Origin: a virus
DNA length: 22,551 nt
Strand: one strand, 5' to 3'
Virus record (IMG/VR): IMGVR_UViG_3300048597_000678
Coordinates: 1 to 22,551 of that record
The notes below the pieces were generated by a model that worked only from the letters and a program-made list of their open reading frames with translations, was not told the DNA's origin and did no database searches. Positions 20,321 through 22,551 of the stretch are shown here, piece after piece. The translations under genes and the position numbers were made by a program. Positions within the stretch are counted from its first letter, which is position 1; every line of letters starts with the position of its first letter.

Positions 20321-20510
20321 AGTCCAAAACTAACGAGACTGCCAACTGCACCCGGTTTTTCGCCCCGCCCGCTCGCTCTCGCAAGTGCTGAATGTAGTTC
20401 TTCACGGTGGAGATATCCAGGTACAGCGTTGCTGCGATTTCCTGATTACTAGCCCCGTTGACCAGCAATTGAGCCACTTCTTTCTGACGGGGTGTAAGTA
20501 CTTGCTTCAT
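20292..20510 (-). CDS. LuxR/GerE-type HTH regulator, stand-alone
   Basis: 72 residues, nearly only a LuxR-type DNA-binding domain: LTPRQKEVAQLLVNGASNQE (5-24), then IAATLYLDISTVKNYIQHLR (25-44) including the recognition helix, then AKNRVQLAVSLV. All canonical positions (LTxRExEVxxLL, SNxEIAxxL, STVKNxIxxI) are kept, with Gln in place of the usual Glu in the first motif. Without a receiver or sensor domain it probably acts as a constitutive regulator of phage or host promoters. Its leader is exactly the dispersed 12-mer plus AAA before ATG. It overlaps the following gene by 29 nt. Confidence 0.85.
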   Translation of the reverse strand: MKQVLTPRQKEVAQLLVNGASNQEIAATLYLDISTVKNYIQHLRERAGGAKNRVQLAVSLVLDYGIHPAQKG

Positions 20511-20513
20511 TTT

Positions 20514-20525
20514 GTAGTGACTAAC
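20514..20525 (-). repeat. Dispersed 12-mer GTTAGKCACTAC, copy 9 (leader position)
   Basis: GTTAGTCACTAC on the minus strand, 3 nt (AAA) before the LuxR-type gene's ATG; its TAG is also the stop of the preceding gene. Confidence 0.85.
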
Positions 20526-20805
20526 GCCGTAGTAATCGCCCTATTAATCGACCGAACCAACCCCGGCGGGGTGCATCAAACCGGATCATATTTCCGGTGG
20601 TTTGATTGAAAACAAGTGGAGGCGCTGACTCAGATTTCTTGTAACCCGGTAATTCTTGGCAGTGTTGAACAGCCATAACGATCGCACTCGCGATCGCCAG
20701 CGCCCCGGCCTCGTCTGTCGTCATCTCTTTGCCATTGATAGAAATTGTGATCACGGCTCTGCCATCATTCAGCAATTGCCCTTCAATTTCCGCCCCGTGC
20801 ATCAT
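20521..20805 (-). CDS. Small hypothetical protein, first gene of the minus operon
   Basis: 94 residues. Beta-rich start (IEGQLLNDGRAVITISINGK), helix DEAGALAIASAIVMAVQHCQ, then a segment PPLVFNQTTGNMIRFD and a strongly basic C-terminal tail RRGWFGRLIGRLLRR. The basic amphipathic tail could bind membrane or nucleic acid. No motif is recognised. The stop codon lies inside the 12-mer ahead of the LuxR-type gene, 10 nt away, so these are cotranscribed. ATG at 20805 or 20802 are both possible; there is no good ribosome site. Confidence 0.6.
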   Translation of the reverse strand: MMHGAEIEGQLLNDGRAVITISINGKEMTTDEAGALAIASAIVMAVQHCQELPGYKKSESAPPLVFNQTTGNMIRFDAPRRGWFGRLIGRLLRR

Positions 20806-20829
20806 CTCAATCCCTCAAATAGTGGACAT

Positions 20830-20866
20830 AAAAACAGCGATCGCAGTAGCCCCGCGATCGCTGTTT
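20830..20866 (-). terminator. Terminator with HIP1 in both arms
   Basis: A 13-bp perfect stem AAACAGCGATCGC (20832-20844) / GCGATCGCTGTTT (20854-20866), 9-nt loop, with a run of T on the minus strand. It ends transcription of the RHH/coiled-coil pair just 2 nt past its last stop, before the operon at 20805. Confidence 0.85.
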
Positions 20867-20868
20867 GT

Positions 20869-21252
20869 TTATTCGATATCACCCTCATGATGTCCCAACC
20901 CTGACAACCGATCCTCTAACTCAGCAATCCGACCTAAAGCCCGTTTCCGTTCCCGCTCGTACCATTGCAGGCACTCATCAGCGTTTTGCAGCTTCTCTCT
21001 TTCCTGCTCAAGGAAAAGCTTCAGGATTCCCCCGATAGTGGAATCACCTCGAAATTGCCCGCCCCTAACTCGTTGAGGAAGGCGTTCACGCTCAACCCGA
21101 ACGACTGAGCTAGTGCCTTCAGTCCCTCCCTCGAAGTCTCGCTCACCTTCGCGTTGATCTGAACTTCCTGGTTGTATTTGCCGTGGCTCGCCTTCAGGTA
21201 TCGGCCCGCCTTGTCCTTGTCCTTTTCGCTCATTTGAATCACTGGAACTCAT
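20869..21252 (-). CDS. Coiled-coil ORF whose 5' part overlaps an RHH gene
   Basis: 127 residues from ATG 21252, which has the strong ribosome site GGAG 8 nt upstream. The N-terminal 75 residues are hydrophilic and low in complexity, rich in Gly, Glu, Arg, Gln and Ser (for example SSSDSNERKGQGQGG). The C-terminal 53 residues are a coiled coil (GILKLFLEQEREKLQNADE, WYERERKRALGRIAELED). The 5' part is read in another frame by the RHH gene at 21021-21233, and its odd composition suggests that it is either overprinted or not translated. No ATG exists between the RHH stop and the coiled coil, so the coiled coil can only be made from this ORF or by frameshift from the RHH frame. Confidence 0.45.
   Translation of the reverse strand: MSSSDSNERKGQGQGGPIPEGEPRQIQPGSSDQREGERDFEGGTEGTSSVVRVERERLPQRVRGGQFRGDSTIGGILKLFLEQEREKLQNADECLQWYERERKRALGRIAELEDRLSGLGHHEGDIE
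21021..21233 (-). CDS. RHH-type DNA-binding protein nested in the coiled-coil ORF
   Basis: 70 residues from ATG 21233; an in-frame GTG at 21242 would add three. The sequence EVQINAKVSETSREGLKALA, then QSFGLSVNAFLNELGAG, shows the beta-strand, helix, helix of ribbon-helix-helix proteins, preceded by a Lys/Asp-rich tail such as those of plasmid ParG/CopG types. Codon choice here is ordinary for this genome, which supports this frame over the overlapping one. It has no ribosome site of its own, but the GGAG at about 21261 could serve through coupling. Upstream lies a set of 12-bp half-sites, a fitting target for autoregulation. Confidence 0.65.
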   Translation of the reverse strand: MSEKDKDKAGRYLKASHGKYNQEVQINAKVSETSREGLKALAQSFGLSVNAFLNELGAGNFEVIPLSGES

Positions 21253-21268
21253 TTCTTAATCTCCAAAT

Positions 21269-21357
21269 CTTATAGAAAATACTAGCAAACATCTTCTATA
21301 AGTTGTATGGTTTTACTACACATCTTCTATAAGATATGGTTTATCTTATAGAAGATG
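21269..21357. promoter_or_regulatory. Operator array of ATCTTCTATAAG half-sites, divergent promoter region
   Basis: Half-sites: inverted with one mismatch at 21269-21280, direct at 21291-21302 and 21322-21333, inverted at 21345-21356. The last two extend to a perfect 16-bp inverted repeat, CATCTTCTATAAGATA (21321-21336) with TATCTTATAGAAGATG (21342-21357), 5-nt centre. The TATAAG cores overlap possible -10 elements in both directions. It lies between the RHH pair (minus) and the gene at 21442 (plus). Confidence 0.7.
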
Positions 21358-21378
21358 GCTTACGAACTGCATCCAATA

Positions 21379-21406
21379 AACGATCGCTCGTCACACAGCG
21401 ATCGTT
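21379..21406 (+). other. HIP1-type hairpin in the leader of the gene at 21442
   Basis: A 10-bp perfect stem AACGATCGCT (21379-21388) / AGCGATCGTT (21397-21406), 8-nt loop, no T-run. Possible attenuator or simply a leader hairpin. Confidence 0.45.
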
Positions 21407-21441
21407 CTTCTCTAAAACCTGAAAGAAAGGGCTAAAGATTA

Positions 21442-21741
21442 ATGAAACCAGTGTTAATCACAACCGACTCTGATCGGCGGGGCGTGTTTTTTGGTTATAC
21501 GGAATGTGATCTAGAGAAGGCGATCGATGCAGGAGTGATCGATCTAGTCGGTTTTAGAAACTGCATCTATTGGTCTAGATCTGTTGGGGGCGTGTTTGGC
21601 CTTGCAGAATCCGGCCCTAGCCTAGACTGCAAAATCGGGGCAAAGGTTGACAGGCGGGCTTACTTTAACGGGGTCACGTTTGTTTCCGAGGTTTCAGATA
21701 TTGCCGTCCAAGCGTGGGAGAGCGCCCCATGCGTCGAATAG
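21442..21741 (+). CDS. DUF6948-type small phage protein
   Basis: 99 residues. Key pieces: KPVLITTDSDRRGVFFGY at the start, FRNCIYWSRSVGGVFGLA in the middle, GP and CKIGAKVD next, then ITSV-like VTFVSEVSDIAVQAWESAPC. This pattern (RGVFFGxL, RNCIYW, LAxxGP, CxxG, AxxxW) is one I recall for a small phage protein family of unknown function, annotated DUF6948. It is probably a compact beta-rich protein. The leader contains GAAAGG upstream of the ATG. It overlaps the Gly-X gene by 13 nt, an association I also recall from other phages. The role is not known. Confidence 0.7.
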   Translation: MKPVLITTDSDRRGVFFGYTECDLEKAIDAGVIDLVGFRNCIYWSRSVGGVFGLAESGPSLDCKIGAKVDRRAYFNGVTFVSEVSDIAVQAWESAPCVE

Positions 21742-22046
21742 GTCAAATTAACGACGGCTACGGCTTCGGCGACGGCGACGGCTTCGGCTTCGGCTCCGGC
21801 GACGGCTACGGCTCCGGCGACGGCTACGGCTCCGGCGACGGCTACGGCGACGGCTACGGCTCCGGCTACGGCTCCGGCTACGGCGACGGCTACGGCTCCG
21901 GCTCCGGCTACGGCGACGGCTCCGGCTACGGCTACGGCGACGGCTCCGGCTCCGGCTACGGCGACGGCGACGGCTCCGGCTCCGGCTACGGCTACGGCGA
22001 CGGCGACGGCTACGGCTACGGCGACGGCGACGGCGACGACCAATAA
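21729..22046 (+). CDS. Gly-X repeat protein (X = Tyr, Asp, Ser or Phe)
   Basis: 105 residues from ATG 21729, a start nested 13 nt inside the preceding gene (an ATG at 21714 is less plausible). After MRRIGQIND there are 47 consecutive Gly-X pairs, X being Tyr, Asp, Ser or Phe only, then DQ. Such a chain cannot form a normal globular fold; it is probably flexible, acidic (about one Asp per three pairs), and may phase-separate, bind metal or sugars, or act as a silk-like filler. Every X codon has the form NNC (TAC, GAC, TCC, TTC), each reachable from another by one base change. Phages are known to carry similar proteins, usually unannotated. Function unknown. Confidence 0.65.
   Translation: MRRIGQINDGYGFGDGDGFGFGSGDGYGSGDGYGSGDGYGDGYGSGYGSGYGDGYGSGSGYGDGSGYGYGDGSGSGYGDGDGSGSGYGYGDGDGYGYGDGDGDDQ
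21756..22037 (+). repeat. Hexanucleotide repeat GGCNNC, 47 units
   Basis: 282 bp made only of GGCTAC, GGCGAC, GGCTCC and GGCTTC in irregular order. All six frames except those with chance stops stay open, which explains antisense Ala-Val frames here. Confidence 0.95.
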
Positions 22047-22049
22047 CTT

Positions 22050-22082
22050 GATCGGGCTACTACGGCCCGATCGCTCTTTCTC
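22050..22082 (+). terminator. Weak terminator after the Gly-X gene
   Basis: Stem GATCGGGC (22050-22057) / GCCCGATC (22065-22072), 7-nt loop, followed by GCTCTTTCTCTC. Pyrimidine-rich rather than T-rich. Confidence 0.5.
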
Positions 22083-22097
22083 TCACCTGAATCACCT

Positions 22098-22331
22098 ATG
22101 CAAACTACTGACATCCAACTATCACCGCCCAACATGACGAAAATCACCACCGCGCTGATTAAAGCCGGGTTTCACATCGAGCGAAAGCCGACCGAACCCG
22201 AACGGCTTTACATCGCAGGCGAAAACTACACCATTACCTGCTACTGGGATGAGGATCTTCAGCAATGGCGGCTCTATCCCTACGACGATCGCGTTTCTCG
22301 CACCGTCAGAGAGGCATTAACCGATGAATAA
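22098..22331 (+). CDS. Small hypothetical protein
   Basis: 77 residues: a helix MTKITTALIKAGFHIERKP, then a beta hairpin LYIAGENYTITCYWDEDLQQ followed by WRLYPYDDRVSRTVREAL. This is a small alpha/beta domain of the kind common in phage accessory genes. No motif is recognised. It overlaps the next gene by 8 nt, so they are coupled. The start has no clear ribosome site; the ATG follows a pyrimidine-rich leader just after the hairpin at 22050. Function unknown. Confidence 0.55.
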   Translation: MQTTDIQLSPPNMTKITTALIKAGFHIERKPTEPERLYIAGENYTITCYWDEDLQQWRLYPYDDRVSRTVREALTDE

Positions 22332-22551
22332 ATACAGCACCTTTCAGACCCTTGATCTTCCGTGGCGGGTGTGGCGGCTGCACTCCGGCGGACGCTCCCA
22401 GGCGGGCGATTACCACACCCGGGCAGAAGCGGATCGAGCTATTAGCCGCCAACTCCGGCCCCTCTCTCCCGGTTCCGCGTTCCAAGTGGAGTTCATCGGG
22501 GAATACATGGGAGGGGCGGACACTGATATCACCTGGAGGGGGACGCGATGA
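22324..22551 (+). CDS. Small hypothetical protein, ends at the window edge
   Basis: 75 residues, complete: TGA occupies the last three bases of the window. The sequence has LPWRVWRLHSGGRSQAGDYH followed by a helix TRAEADRAISRQL and a beta segment FQVEFIGEY. A Trp/Arg-rich strand followed by a helix starting with TRAEAD (the usual DEEEA-type helix of small phage beta-alpha-beta proteins) suggests a compact domain that may bind nucleic acid or protein. No known family. It overlaps the preceding gene by 8 nt. It is probably followed by further accessory genes outside the window. Confidence 0.55.
   Translation: MNKYSTFQTLDLPWRVWRLHSGGRSQAGDYHTRAEADRAISRQLRPLSPGSAFQVEFIGEYMGGADTDITWRGTR

Noticed and set aside
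21660-22043. Antisense Ala-Val/Ala-Gly repeat ORF over the Gly-X gene
   Set aside because: Direct consequence of reading GGCNNC backwards; only chance openness.
1-22551. Integrase and attachment sites marking a prophage boundary
   Set aside because: No tyrosine or serine recombinase motif and no long flanking direct repeat seen; integration cannot be claimed.

Overview
The window looks like most of the genome of a tailed phage or prophage of a cyanobacterium. The host assignment rests on the octamer GCGATCGC (HIP1), the palindrome over-represented in many cyanobacterial genomes. It occurs dozens of times here, inside genes, between genes and inside terminator stems, so this DNA has long shared the composition of such a host. 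No integrase, tRNA, rRNA or attachment site was found, so prophage and free phage cannot be told apart. The capsid protein looks HK97-fold, N4-gp56-like, and with the short head-tail gene set and the Ala/Arg/Gln-rich internal-protein candidates this suggests a podovirus-like particle. That last step is inference.

Left part (1 to about 10.5 kb, nearly all minus strand): a head and tail module reading right to left. Order: candidate small terminase (9928-10518), large terminase (7707-9110), portal (5860-7575), candidate scaffold (5454-6152, overlapping the portal gene by 293 bp in another frame), major capsid protein (4303-5397), three small head-completion/connector-type unknowns, a Pro-rich protein ending in a SWIM-type zinc motif (1818-2921), a tail fibre with a C1q-like tip (248-1825), and a small unknown. 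Two plus-strand genes (9155-9924) sit between the terminase genes.

Middle (10.5-15.2 kb): a small holin-like gene (minus) beside a GH19 endolysin (plus). Next come a decayed stretch holding a zinc-ribbon gene interrupted by TGA and frame-broken coding remnants. Last is a minus-strand operon for two low-complexity virion/ejection candidates and a two-helix membrane protein, followed by a secreted small protein.

Right part (15.3-22.5 kb): regulatory and early-type genes. An RHH repressor is divergent from a plus-strand operon of seven small genes headed by a SWIM zinc-finger protein, with a consensus-like promoter inside an inverted repeat. A convergent minus-strand operon (20805 to 18120) carries a LuxR-type HTH, a protein with a transposase-like N-terminus, a Cys/His phage protein, an HNH nuclease and a KOW-like protein with four 45-bp tandem repeats. 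A second RHH gene, nested in another frame of a coiled-coil ORF, faces an array of ATCTTCTATAAG half-sites. A DUF6948-type gene overlaps a gene made of 47 Gly-X pairs.

The most striking unexplained signal is a dispersed 12-mer, GTTAGKCACTAC, seen nine times across the window in several reading frames and in three inter-gene junctions. Twice it lies exactly 3 nt before an ATG.
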